Below the pieces are notes generated by a model. The model searched no databases, was not told the DNA's origin, and saw only the letters and a program-made list of their open reading frames with translations. The position numbers and the translations under genes are program-made. 64,000 nucleotides of DNA from positions 71,713,551-71,777,550 of the forward strand of contig NC_134397.1 of assembly GCF_050003625.1 (NCBI RefSeq), written 5' to 3'. The first letter of the stretch is position 1. Each line of letters starts with the position of its first letter. The stretch is from Haematobia irritans (Eukaryota > Arthropoda > Insecta > Diptera > Muscidae). This document shows, one piece after another, positions 11,341-22,796 of the stretch.

Positions 11341-12044
11341 AACCAGTAAGGAAAGTCTAAAGTCGGGCGGGGCCGACTATATTATACCCTGCACCACTTT
11401 GTAGATCTAAATTTTCGATACCATATCACATCCGTCAAATGTGTTGGGGGCTATATATAAAGGTTTGTCCCAAATACATACATTTAAATATCACTCGATC
11501 TGGAAGAATTTGATATCTATAGACTCAAAATTCAAGTCGGCTAATGCACTAGGGTGGAACACAATGTTAGTAAAAAACCAGTAAGGAAAGTCTAAAGTCG
11601 GGCGGGGCCGACTATATTATACCCTGCACCACTTTGTAGATCTAAATTTTCGATACCATATCACATCCGTCAAATGTGTTGGGGGCTATATATAAAGGTT
11701 TGTCCCAAATACATACATTTAAATATCACTCGATCTGGAAGAATTTGATATCTATAGACTCAAAATTCAAGTCGGCTAATGCACTAGGGTGGAACACAAT
11801 GTTAGTAAAAAACCAGTAAGGAAAGTCTAAAGTCGGGCGGGGCCGACTATATTATACCCTGCACCACTTTGTAGATCTAAATTTTCGATACCATATCACA
11901 TCCGTCAAATGTGTTGGGGGCTATATATAAAGGTTTGTCCCAAATACATACATTTAAATATCACTCGATCTGGAAGAATTTGATATCTATAGACTCAAAA
12001 TTCAAGTCGGCTAATGCACTAGGGTGGAACACAATGTTAGTAAA
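11341..12044 (+). repeat. Three tandem copies of a 235-bp repeat head
   Basis: CCAGTAAGGAAAGTC starts at 11343, 11578 and 11813, a constant 235-bp period, and the copies look identical. Each carries GTCGGGCGGGGCCGACTATA and TATACCCTGCACC, the head of the family seen singly at 31410-32346. The third copy runs directly into the ~999-bp array, so the head of one element has been triplicated. Confidence 0.9.
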
Positions 12045-15000
12045 AAAATATGGGAAACGTTTAAATCTGAAGCAATTTTAAGGAAACTTCGAAAAAGTTT
12101 ATTTATGATTTATCGCTCGATATATATGTTTTAGAAGTTTAGGAAAATTAGAGTCATTTTTACAACTTTTCGACTAAGCAGTGGCGATTTTACAAGGAAA
12201 ATGTTGGTATTTTGACCATTTTTGTCGAAATCAGAAAAACATATATATGGGAGCTATATCTAAATCTGAACCGATTTCAACCAAATTTGGCACGCATAGC
12301 TACAATGCTAATTCTACTCCCTGTGCAAAATTTCAACTAAATCGGAGCAAAAAATTGGCCTCTGTGGTAATATGAGTGTAAATCGGGCGAAAGCTATATA
12401 TGGGAGATATATCCAAATCTGAACCGATTTCAACCAAATTTGGCACGCATAGTTTCAATGCTAATTCTACTCCTTGTGCAAAATTTCAACTAAATCGGAG
12501 TTAAAAATTAGCCTCTGTGGTCATATGAGTGTAAATCGGGCGAAAGCTATATATGAGAGCTATATCTAAATCTGAACCGATTTGGCTGGTATTTTGCAAG
12601 TTTTTCGAGACCCATAAAATATTCGGATGTACGGAATTTGAGGAAGATCGGTTGATATACACGCCAATTATGACCAGATCGGTGAAAAATATATATGGCA
12701 GCTATATCTAAATCTGAACCGATTTTTTCCAAAATCAATAGGGATCGTCTTTGAGCCGAAACAGGACCCTATACCAAATTTTAGGACAATCGGACTAAAA
12801 CTGCGAGCTGTACTTTGCACACAAAAATACATCAACAGACAGACAGACAGACAGACGGACAGACAGACGGACAGACAGACGGACAGACAGACAGACGGAC
12901 ATCGCTAAATCGACTCAGAATTTAATTCTAAGCCGATCCGTATACTAAAAGGTTGGTCTATGATTACTCCTTCTTGGCGTTACATACAAATGCACAAACT
13001 TATTATACCCTGTACCACAGTAGTGGTGAAGGGTATAAATATGGGAAACGTTTAAATCTGAAGCAATTTTAAGGAAACTTCGAAAAAGTTTATTTATGAT
13101 TTATCGCTCGATATATATGTTTTAGAAGTTTAGGAAAATTAGAGTCATTTTTACAACTTTTCGACTAAGCAGTGGCGATTTTACAAGGAAAATGTTGGTA
13201 TTTTGACCATTTTTGTCGAAATCAGAAAAACATATATATGGGAGCTATATCTAAATCTGAACCGATTTCAACCAAATTTGGCACGCATAGCTACAATGCT
13301 AATTCTACTCCCTGTGCAAAATTTCAACTAAATCGGAGCAAAAAATTGGCCTCTGTGGTAATATGAGTGTAAATCGGGCGAAAGCTATATATGGGAGATA
13401 TATCCAAATCTGAACCGATTTCAACCAAATTTGGCACGCATAGTTTCAATGCTAATTCTACTCCTTGTGCAAAATTTCAACTAAATCGGAGTTAAAAATT
13501 AGCCTCTGTGGTCATATGAGTGTAAATCGGGCGAAAGCTATATATGAGAGCTATATCTAAATCTGAACCGATTTGGCTGGTATTTTGCAAGTTTTTCGAG
13601 ACCCATAAAATATTCGGATGTACGGAATTTGAGGAAGATCGGTTGATATACACGCCAATTATGACCAGATCGGTGAAAAATATATATGGCAGCTATATCT
13701 AAATCTGAACCGATTTTTTCCAAAATCAATAGGGATCGTCTTTGAGCCGAAACAGGACCCTATACCAAATTTTAGGACAATCGGACTAAAACTGCGAGCT
13801 GTACTTTGCACACAAAAATACATCAACAGACAGACAGACAGACAGACAGACAGACGGACAGACAGACGGACAGACAGACGGACAGACAGACAGACGGACA
13901 TCGCTAAATCGACTCAGAATTTAATTCTAAGCCGATCCGTATACTAAAAGGTTGGTCTATGATTACTCCTTCTTGGCGTTACATACAAATGCACAAACTT
14001 ATTATACCCTGTACCACAGTAGTGGTGAAGGGTATAAATATGGGAAACGTTTAAATCTGAAGCAATTTTAAGGAAACTTCGAAAAAGTTTATTTATGATT
14101 TATCGCTCGATATATATGTTTTAGAAGTTTAGGAAAATTAGAGTCATTTTTACAACTTTTCGACTAAGCAGTGGCGATTTTACAAGGAAAATGTTGGTAT
14201 TTTGACCATTTTTGTCGAAATCAGAAAAACATATATATGGGAGCTATATCTAAATCTGAACCGATTTCAACCAAATTTGGCACGCATAGCTACAATGCTA
14301 ATTCTACTCCCTGTGCAAAATTTCAACTAAATCGGAGCAAAAAATTGGCCTCTGTGGTAATATGAGTGTAAATCGGGCGAAAGCTATATATGGGAGATAT
14401 ATCCAAATCTGAACCGATTTCAACCAAATTTGGCACGCATAGTTTCAATGCTAATTCTACTCCTTGTGCAAAATTTCAACTAAATCGGAGTTAAAAATTA
14501 GCCTCTGTGGTCATATGAGTGTAAATCGGGCGAAAGCTATATATGAGAGCTATATCTAAATCTGAACCGATTTGGCTGGTATTTTGCAAGTTTTTCGAGA
14601 CCCATAAAATATTCGGATGTACGGAATTTGAGGAAGATCGGTTGATATACACGCCAATTATGACCAGATCGGTGAAAAATATATATGGCAGCTATATCTA
14701 AATCTGAACCGATTTTTTCCAAAATCAATAGGGATCGTCTTTGAGCCGAAACAGGACCCTATACCAAATTTTAGGACAATCGGACTAAAACTGCGAGCTG
14801 TACTTTGCACACAAAAATACATCAACAGACAGACAGACAGACAGACAGACAGACGGACAGACAGACGGACAGACAGACGGACAGACAGACAGACGGACAT
14901 CGCTAAATCGACTCAGAATTTAATTCTAAGCCGATCCGTATACTAAAAGGTTGGTCTATGATTACTCCTTCTTGGCGTTACATACAAATGCACAAACTTA

Positions 15001-16968
15001 TTATACCCTGTACCACAGTAGTGGTGAAGGGTATAAATATGGGAAACGTTTAAATCTGAAGCAATTTTAAGGAAACTTCGAAAAAGTTTATTTATGATTT
15101 ATCGCTCGATATATATGTTTTAGAAGTTTAGGAAAATTAGAGTCATTTTTACAACTTTTCGACTAAGCAGTGGCGATTTTACAAGGAAAATGTTGGTATT
15201 TTGACCATTTTTGTCGAAATCAGAAAAACATATATATGGGAGCTATATCTAAATCTGAACCGATTTCAACCAAATTTGGCACGCATAGCTACAATGCTAA
15301 TTCTACTCCCTGTGCAAAATTTCAACTAAATCGGAGCAAAAAATTGGCCTCTGTGGTAATATGAGTGTAAATCGGGCGAAAGCTATATATGGGAGATATA
15401 TCCAAATCTGAACCGATTTCAACCAAATTTGGCACGCATAGTTTCAATGCTAATTCTACTCCTTGTGCAAAATTTCAACTAAATCGGAGTTAAAAATTAG
15501 CCTCTGTGGTCATATGAGTGTAAATCGGGCGAAAGCTATATATGAGAGCTATATCTAAATCTGAACCGATTTGGCTGGTATTTTGCAAGTTTTTCGAGAC
15601 CCATAAAATATTCGGATGTACGGAATTTGAGGAAGATCGGTTGATATACACGCCAATTATGACCAGATCGGTGAAAAATATATATGGCAGCTATATCTAA
15701 ATCTGAACCGATTTTTTCCAAAATCAATAGGGATCGTCTTTGAGCCGAAACAGGACCCTATACCAAATTTTAGGACAATCGGACTAAAACTGCGAGCTGT
15801 ACTTTGCACACAAAAATACATCAACAGACAGACAGACAGACAGACAGACAGACGGACAGACAGACGGACAGACAGACGGACAGACAGACAGACGGACATC
15901 GCTAAATCGACTCAGAATTTAATTCTAAGCCGATCCGTATACTAAAAGGTTGGTCTATGATTACTCCTTCTTGGCGTTACATACAAATGCACAAACTTAT
16001 TATACCCTGTACCACAGTAGTGGTGAAGGGTATAAATATGGGAAACGTTTAAATCTGAAGCAATTTTAAGGAAACTTCGAAAAAGTTTATTTATGATTTA
16101 TCGCTCGATATATATGTTTTAGAAGTTTAGGAAAATTAGAGTCATTTTTACAACTTTTCGACTAAGCAGTGGCGATTTTACAAGGAAAATGTTGGTATTT
16201 TGACCATTTTTGTCGAAATCAGAAAAACATATATATGGGAGCTATATCTAAATCTGAACCGATTTCAACCAAATTTGGCACGCATAGCTACAATGCTAAT
16301 TCTACTCCCTGTGCAAAATTTCAACTAAATCGGAGCAAAAAATTGGCCTCTGTGGTAATATGAGTGTAAATCGGGCGAATGCTAATTCTACTCCTTGTGC
16401 AAAATTTCAACTAAATCGGAGTTAAAAATTAGCCTCTGTGGTCATATGAGTGTAAATCGGGCGAAAGCTATATATGAGAGCTATATCTAAATCTGAACCG
16501 ATTTGGCTGGTATTTTGCAAGTTTTTCGAGACCCATAAAATATTCGGATGTACGGAATTTGAGGAAGATCGGTTGATATACACGCCAATTATGACCAGAT
16601 CGGTGAAAAATATATATGGCAGCTATATCTAAATCTGAACCGATTTTTTCCAAAATCAATAGGGATCGTCTTTGAGCCGAAACAGGACCCTATACCAAAT
16701 TTTAGGACAATCGGACTAAAACTGCGAGCTGTACTTTGCACACAAAAATACATCAACAGACAGACAGACAGACAGACAGACAGACGGACAGACAGACGGA
16801 CAGACAGACGGACAGACAGACAGACGGACATCGCTAAATCGACTCAGAATTTAATTCTAAGCCGATCCGTATACTAAAAGGTTGGTCTATGATTACTCCT
16901 TCTTGGCGTTACATACAAATGCACAAACTTATTATACCCTGTACCACAGTAGTGGTGAAGGGTATAAA
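12045..16968 (+). repeat. Five tandem copies of a ~999-bp repeat body
   Basis: TGGGAAACG starts at 12051, 13042, 14041, 15040 and 16039, giving units of 991, 999, 999 and 999 bp and a last unit of about 930 bp. The first unit is 8 bp shorter in its (CAGA)n tract; the last has lost 67 bp near 16379. Otherwise the copies look identical. Each unit has two inner ~140-bp sub-repeats, a CAGA/CGGA microsatellite, and ends in a hairpin TATACCCTGTACCAC..GTGGTGAAGGGTATA (first one 13004-13038). Recurring short open frames here are by-products of the repeat. Confidence 0.95.
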
Positions 16969-18299
16969 AAGATGATGCAATAATTTCACAATTTCTTCTC
17001 ACTTCAATTTCCAGTATCACGTTTATTGATTAGTTGGTATTCTATCTATAGGATAAGGTAAAATATATTCAAAATTTACGAGGAATCCATAAAAAATTAT
17101 ATACACCCGTCAAGGATTAAATTAACTACTTTTTATTCTACTTTATCTAAAATTTTCAATGTGAGGAAATATACTCCAACTTATAGTAAAAACCGAAATA
17201 AGCTGTAGGAAGCCGTCATACGAATCGGTACTGTGGTTAAGTTAATTTTTACTACAAACATTTTTTTCCATACAAAAATTTTTCTTAGTAAATTGTCCAC
17301 ATTTCGTAGCAAGATTTTTATATTGCCTATGTCTTTTTATAATACAATCAACGATGCATTAACTATTGTATTGGAAATTTATTTAAGGAAAAATCCGTCC
17401 CATTTCGTAGTTAGTGAACTAAAACACATTTACTGAAGTTTTATAAGTTTTCCTTTAGCTAAGTTAATTTTCGCAGTGGTTACGAAAAATGAACTATATT
17501 ACAGTAAATTTTTTGAACTATGTGGAAGTTAAACTGGTCCTAAAATTAACAAGACACCTTTTTTTCTGTGTATACAGTGTTGCTAGGTTGGGGGGTTTTC
17601 CCCTAAATTTAGGGGTTTTTACATGATTATTTGGGTTTTTAACGTGTAAAAAATATTTAACATCTAATAAAGTAAAACAATTCGCATCCAAATTCGAAAC
17701 AATTCTTGCATGAATTTGGAGAAAAGCATACGCGGGAGATTAACACAAACCTCTAGATATAAGCAAGTATGCATTAACATTGCTTTCGCTACTCTTTTCA
17801 AATGCTTCCTTTGAAAGGCCATTTCTAATATTCGACATGGTTAAAATCAAATTAAGAACTCGTATGTTAACCTCAAGAGCTGAAAGCATTCTAAGAGTTA
17901 AATATTCCTTAAATACCTTACACTTACAAGTGAAACGATTAAATTTACTTTTGTTGATTTTTGTGGTTTATAAACCGATTTTTTAAAAATAATGTTAATT
18001 AAAGATTTATTCATCGAACTATTTTGTCCTATTTGTTTTTTATGTTGATTTACATATTGTATTCTTCTATTTTTTTTTTTTTTTTGTAAAATTGAATTTT
18101 TAAAGTGCATTACTATAGTATTTTTTGTTAACAAATTTTAGAAGTCGATTTTTTTGAAAAAATCTAGAATTTTTTGAAAAAATCTAGAACAATTTGGGAG
18201 TTCTTTTCTTAAGAGTTGGGTTCCGATTTTGGAATCTTCCCCGTAAATGGTTCCATCTTCTCAGCAGCTAATTTCCTATCTTCCTGAACCTATAATCTT
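16969..18299. other. AT-rich intergenic stretch with repeat debris
   Basis: No gene is seen. Around 17470-17575 there are phrases like those in the large inverted repeat (TTACGAAAAATGAACTA), ending TTTTTTTCTGTGTA, which looks like a MITE end. At 17575 CAGTGTTGCTAGGTTGGGGG resembles the start of the hAT-type element at 53673, but no matching right end was found. The poly-T run near 18070 is low complexity. Confidence 0.4.
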
Positions 18300-19037
18300 T
18301 GTCCAGAACATCGAAAATAATCATAGCAGTATTTTGACATCACTATTGTTACAAGAGCCATTTTATATTTTGTGAAACACCAAGCACAACTAAGTTCTTA
18401 TAATTTATTTAAATAAAAACGATAATGAAGTGCTGAAAGCATAGTTATTTCGCTTAAAATTGTGAAAGGTATATTGGTGAACAATTTTTGACTTTCCAAA
18501 TGGAATAAAGTGATAGTTTTTCAAATATTTTTCCAGACACGCTGCCGCCATTGGGAATAAAAGCACTGGCTGATAGACGCTACAACATGTAACTTGTAAC
18601 TCAACATCAATCTTTTATTAATGCATAAAAATATGCTAAATGTGATGTGATAGTCGTATAAATGTTATATTTATGAGAATTTATAAATGTTTAATAAAAT
18701 TAATAAACATCTAAACAATCGTGTTTTACTTGACCACAATGATTCTTTTACAACTATCTTCAAATGCACTTTGTCTGATTGTTTGAAGGGGCTCTTATTG
18801 GCGTCTTTCTAAATGTATCCGGAAGTGCACCTTATAATTGCACTCATGCGATACTTTTTTGTAGTAACTTGGCGTGGTACAACTTCTCAATAGTGACGGC
18901 GCTTTTCCGAGGAGTTTTGGATACCGTATATGACTGTTTCGACGTAGTGGGGATTCTCAGAAGCGCCCCCAAATTCAAAAAATGTTGGCAGGGTGGTAGC
19001 GATGAGAATGAAATGGAACTTTGAAACGCTGGCAGGG
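18300..19037. mobile_element. Non-autonomous DNA element with CCCTGCC ends, degraded copy
   Basis: From about 18330 it aligns with 20310-21015: GTGAAAGGTATATTGGTGAACAA, the ACACGCTGCC(G/T)CCATTGG-type stretch, and AACTTGGCGTGGTACAACTT are shared. The right end is GGCAGGG at 19031-19037, preceded by the reverse complement of the left terminus of the second copy. The left end is eroded. The small open frames are non-coding. Confidence 0.65.
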
Positions 19038-19150
19038 ATTTTGTAGCTGGGATCTCAATCTTAAATTTAAGGTATAATACATATATATTTACTTCATACT
19101 TTCCATACCCTTTCACAATTTATTTCACCTTGACTGGTGTACAACGTTGT

Positions 19151-21631
19151 TATACCCTCCACCATAGGATGGGGGTATATTAACTTTGTCATTCCGTTTG
19201 TAACACATCGAAATATTGCTCTAAGACCCCATAAAGTATATATATTCTGGGTCGTGGTGAAATTCTTAGTCGATCTGAGCATGTCCGTCCGTCTGTTGAA
19301 ATCACGCTAACTTCCGAACGAAACAAGCTATCGACTTGAAACTTGGCACAAGTAGTTGTTATTGATGTAGGTAGGATGGTATTGTAAATAGGCAATATCG
19401 GTCCACTTTTACGTATAGCCCCCATATAAACGGACCGCCAAATTTGGCTTTGGCCGATCCGGCTGAAATTTGGTACATGGTGTAGTATATGGTCTCTAAC
19501 AACCATGCAAAAATTGGTCCATATCGGTCCATAATTACATATAGCCCCCATATAAACCGATCCCCGATTTGGCTTACGGAGCCTCTAAGAGAACTAAATT
19601 TCATCCGATCCGGCTGAAATTTGGTACATGGTGTTGGCATGTGGTCTCTAACAACCATGCAAAAATTGGTCCACATCGGTCCATAATTATATATAGCCCC
19701 CATATAAACTGATCCCCCGATTTGGCTTGCGGAGCCTCTAAGAGAAGCAAAGTTCATCCGATCCGGCTGAAATTTGGTACATGGTGTTGGTATATGTTCT
19801 CTAATGACCATGCAAAAATTGGTCCACATCGGTCCATAATTATATATAGCCCCCATATAAACCGATCCCCCGATTTGGCTTGCGGAGCCTCTAAGAAACG
19901 AAAAAATCCAATCCGGCTGAAATTTGGTACATGGTGTTGGTATATGTTCTCTAATGACCATGCAAAAATTTGTCCATAACGGTCCATAATTATATATAGC
20001 CCCCATATAAATCGATTCCCAGATTTGTCCTCCTGAGCCTCTTGGAGGAGCAAAATTCATCCAATCCGGTTGAAATTTGGAACATGGTGTTAGAATGTGG
20101 TCTCTAACAAACACGCAAGAATTAGTCCATATCGGTCCATAATTATATATAACCCCCATATAAACCGTTCCCCAGATTTGATCTCCGGAGCCTCTTGGAG
20201 GAGCAAAATTCATCCGATCCGGTTGCAATTTGCAACGTGGTGTTAGTACCCTGCCAGCATTTCAAAGTTCCATTTCAACCTCATCGTTACCACAGACTCG
20301 TAAATGTCACTTCAACCATCATGAAAAGGTACATCAAAAAGTACATGCAAGTAATTTGCCATCCCTACTGTTAAAAAGCCATTTTTTTTTTTGTGAAACG
20401 CCAAGCGCAACCAGCTTGTTATATTTTAATTAAATAAAAACGAAAATAAAGTTCTGAAAACATAGATTATACGCTTAAAAATGTGAAAGGTATATTGGTG
20501 AACAATTTGGTGATTTTCCAAATGGAATAAAGTGATTGTTTTTCAGATATTTTACAGACACGCTGCCTCCATGGAATAAAAACACTGGTTGATAGACGCA
20601 GCAACATGTAACTCGCTACTTGTAACTCAACATCATCATTAATGCCAAAAATTATGTTAAATGTAATGTGATAGTGGTATAAATGGTATATTTTTAAGAA
20701 TTTGTAAATGTTTAATCAAATTAATAAATATCTAAACAAACGTGTTTTACTCGACCACAATGATTCTTTTACAACTATCTTAAAATGCACTTTTTCTGAT
20801 TGTTTGGAGGGTCCCTTATTGGCGTCGTTCTAAATTGATCTATAAAGGCACCTAATAATTGCACTCATGCGAAACATTTTTGTAGTAACTTGGCGTGGTA
20901 CAACTTCTCAATAGTGACGGCGCTTTTCCGACGAGTTTTTGATGTCGTATATGATTGTTTTCGACGTAGTGGGGATTCTCAAAAGAGTCCCCAAATTCAA
21001 AAAATGTTGGCAGGGTATAAGGCCGCTAATATACATGCCAAACTTGGTCCATATCGGTCTATAGTTATATATAGCCGACCCCCAATCACAACAAAATTGG
21101 TCCATATCGGTTCATATTCATGGTTGCCACTCGAGCCAAAAATAATCTACCAAAATTTTATTTTTATAGAAAACATTGTCAAAATGTTATTTCTATAGAA
21201 AATTTTGTCAACATTTTATTTCTATAGAAAATTTGTTCAAAATTTTATTTCTAAAGAAAATTTTGTCAAAATTTTATTTCTATAGAAAATTTTGTCAAAA
21301 TTTTATTTCTATAGAAATTTTTTTCCAAATTTTATTTCTATAGAAAATTTTTCCAAATTTTACTTTTATAGAAAATGTTGTCAAAGTTGTATTTCTATAG
21401 AAACTTTGAACTTAATAATATACGTATTTAATCGGCCTTTTTTAGTTTAATATATACCACGCATGGACTATGTGGTATATATAACGGTGTTAGGAAGTTT
21501 TAAAATATCTTGCCATCGGCAAGTGTTACCGTAACCCAAGTAATTCGATTGTGGATGACAGTCTTCAGTAGAAGTTTCTACGCAATCCATAAGCTTCGGC
21601 CTGGCCGAACTTACGGCCGTATATACTTGTT
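19151..21631 (+). mobile_element. 153-bp-repeat family element, second copy
   Basis: It has the same head (TATACCCTCCACCATAGGAT at 19151), about five 153-bp-type units with GGCTTGCGGAGCCTCTAAGA variants, a 29-bp minisatellite at about 21145-21410, and the tail ending CGTATATACTTGT near 21631. A 767-bp DNA element is inserted at 20249-21015. As at 5331, the multiple-of-three period creates spurious open frames on both strands. Confidence 0.8.
20249..21015. mobile_element. 767-bp DNA element with CCCTGCCA ends, nested, TA target site
   Basis: It begins CCCTGCCAGCATTT and ends AAATGTTGGCAGGG, giving an inverted terminal CCCTGCCA(G/A)CATTT, and is flanked by TA at 20247-20248 and 21016-21017. 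The interrupted 153-bp unit continues on the right (GGCCGCTAATATACATGCC). No transposase is encoded. Superfamily is uncertain; the TA duplication is the only clue. Confidence 0.7.
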
Positions 21632-21640
21632 TTCTTGACT

Positions 21641-21780
21641 GTACGTATTGCCAAATTTTCATCTCCATGTCAGTGGCCAGTGCCGACATCGATGCCCGCA
21701 ATGATTGAGAATTATTCTACGGTGTAAAATCGGCTTCTCTCTTTATCATACAATATATTTATATTGTGCACCATGTGAAT
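21641..21780 (+). other. Detached copy of the TrpRS copy 1 upstream region
   Basis: This 140-bp stretch matches 27992-28129, which lies just upstream of TrpRS copy 1, with few differences. It includes ATTCTACGGTGTAAAATCG (21714-21732) and TATTGTGCACCATGTGAAT at its end. No TrpRS exon follows: AT-rich sequence and then the LTR element come next. It is probably a remnant of another duplication of the locus. Confidence 0.75.
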
Positions 21781-22155
21781 ACATCAAAGATTATCTGAAT
21801 TAACAAGATGTCTATATGCTTCCTCTTTTTTTCCAATAGGCTCATTAGTTTAGGTCCATACATGGAGAGTTGGAAAAAATGGGTATGATGTTACGAATCT
21901 AAAAAAGAAAAGAAAATGAAGAATTTTCAATTTGGTTAATAGGCCTGTTTCTGCACTCTTTTCATTCAAAATTTATGCCAAAAGAAATTACTTCAAGTAA
22001 ATTGTGTTTATTTTTATTTTGTTGTGTCTTTATTGGTACCGTATCTTTACAAATTGCATTGCCATACAAGACATAATGACTAATATGGTTTATTTATAAT
22101 TATATAATGATTTAACGGCTAAACTGGAACTTAATACCCACCTTAAGATGTATAT
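21781..22155. other. AT-rich spacer before the LTR element
   Basis: No gene. At 22113-22143 it holds AACGGCTAAACTGGAACTTA, a member of a motif also found in both inverted-repeat arms and at 32961. The LTR element's ATAT target duplication is at 22152-22155. Confidence 0.5.
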
Positions 22156-22758
22156 TGTTACGAATTTGATAATTATAGATATAAGTTTATTTAAATTAGT
22201 TTCCGTTAATTTAAAATTTAAAATTGTAACGATAAAATTTCGCTATCACTTGTTGGAATCATCTATTCATTTTCTAGTATTTTCCTGAATTTCTTTTATG
22301 TTCTTTTGTTTGCTTACCGAAATGTTAGTTCTTACTCTCTCATAGAATAACAACCCCTTTGCTTTGTTATTTTGCTTTCTCATTTCATCTCATTGTCTAT
22401 TGTCATTGTTGTTGTAGTAATGCGAGCATATATCTATGTGAGTGTGTATGTGTTTGGCAGCCACCAGACGAATTACTTAATGGTCGTAGATCCTTCTAGC
22501 ATTGTCTAAGAATGTTCTGGCGTTGCCAGAATATTGTAGTGCTACCAGAATGTTCTCGTATTGCCACACCGTCATATATAAAAGCGCTCGCATGCTGCTA
22601 ACGGGTCAGTCTTAATTAAAGCGTCAAACGAATAACTTCAGTGTGAACGAATTGTAAAGTGTGAAGTCATAGTAAATAAATTGTAGATTGTCGTTATTTA
22701 AAAGAACTGTGTTTTAATTGTCGGGTAATTAAAAACGCCTAAATATAAAAACGTAACA
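22156..22758 (+). repeat. 5' LTR with core promoter
   Basis: The LTR is 603 bp, TG...CA bounded. A TATA box (TATATAAAA, 22575-22583) is followed about 30 bp later by an initiator-like TCAGTC (22606-22611), which would set the U3/R boundary. The 3' LTR has the same promoter. Nothing suggests a host gene uses it. Confidence 0.9.
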
Positions 22759-22760
22759 AT

Positions 22761-22778
22761 TGGTGTCAGAAGTGGGAT
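22761..22778 (+). promoter_or_regulatory. tRNA primer binding site of the LTR element
   Basis: TGGTGTCAGAAGTGGGAT starts two bases after the 5' LTR, where a minus-strand primer binding site is expected. It looks complementary to the 3' end of a leucine tRNA (…CTGACACCA); the tRNA identity is from memory and would need checking. Confidence 0.75.
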
Positions 22779-22796
22779 AACGAAAAAAAATCTACA

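Noticed and set aside
13659..13901. Repeated small open frame rich in SVCLSVRL
   Set aside because: It is the translation of the (CAGA/CGGA)n microsatellite in each ~999-bp unit.
12181..16659. Recurrent 63-64-codon open frames in the array
   Set aside because: They are identical because the units are tandem copies; no start context, codon bias or domain supports coding.
11341..16968. CRISPR-like regular repeat array
   Set aside because: Units are 235 and 999 bp without unique spacers, in a eukaryotic genome.
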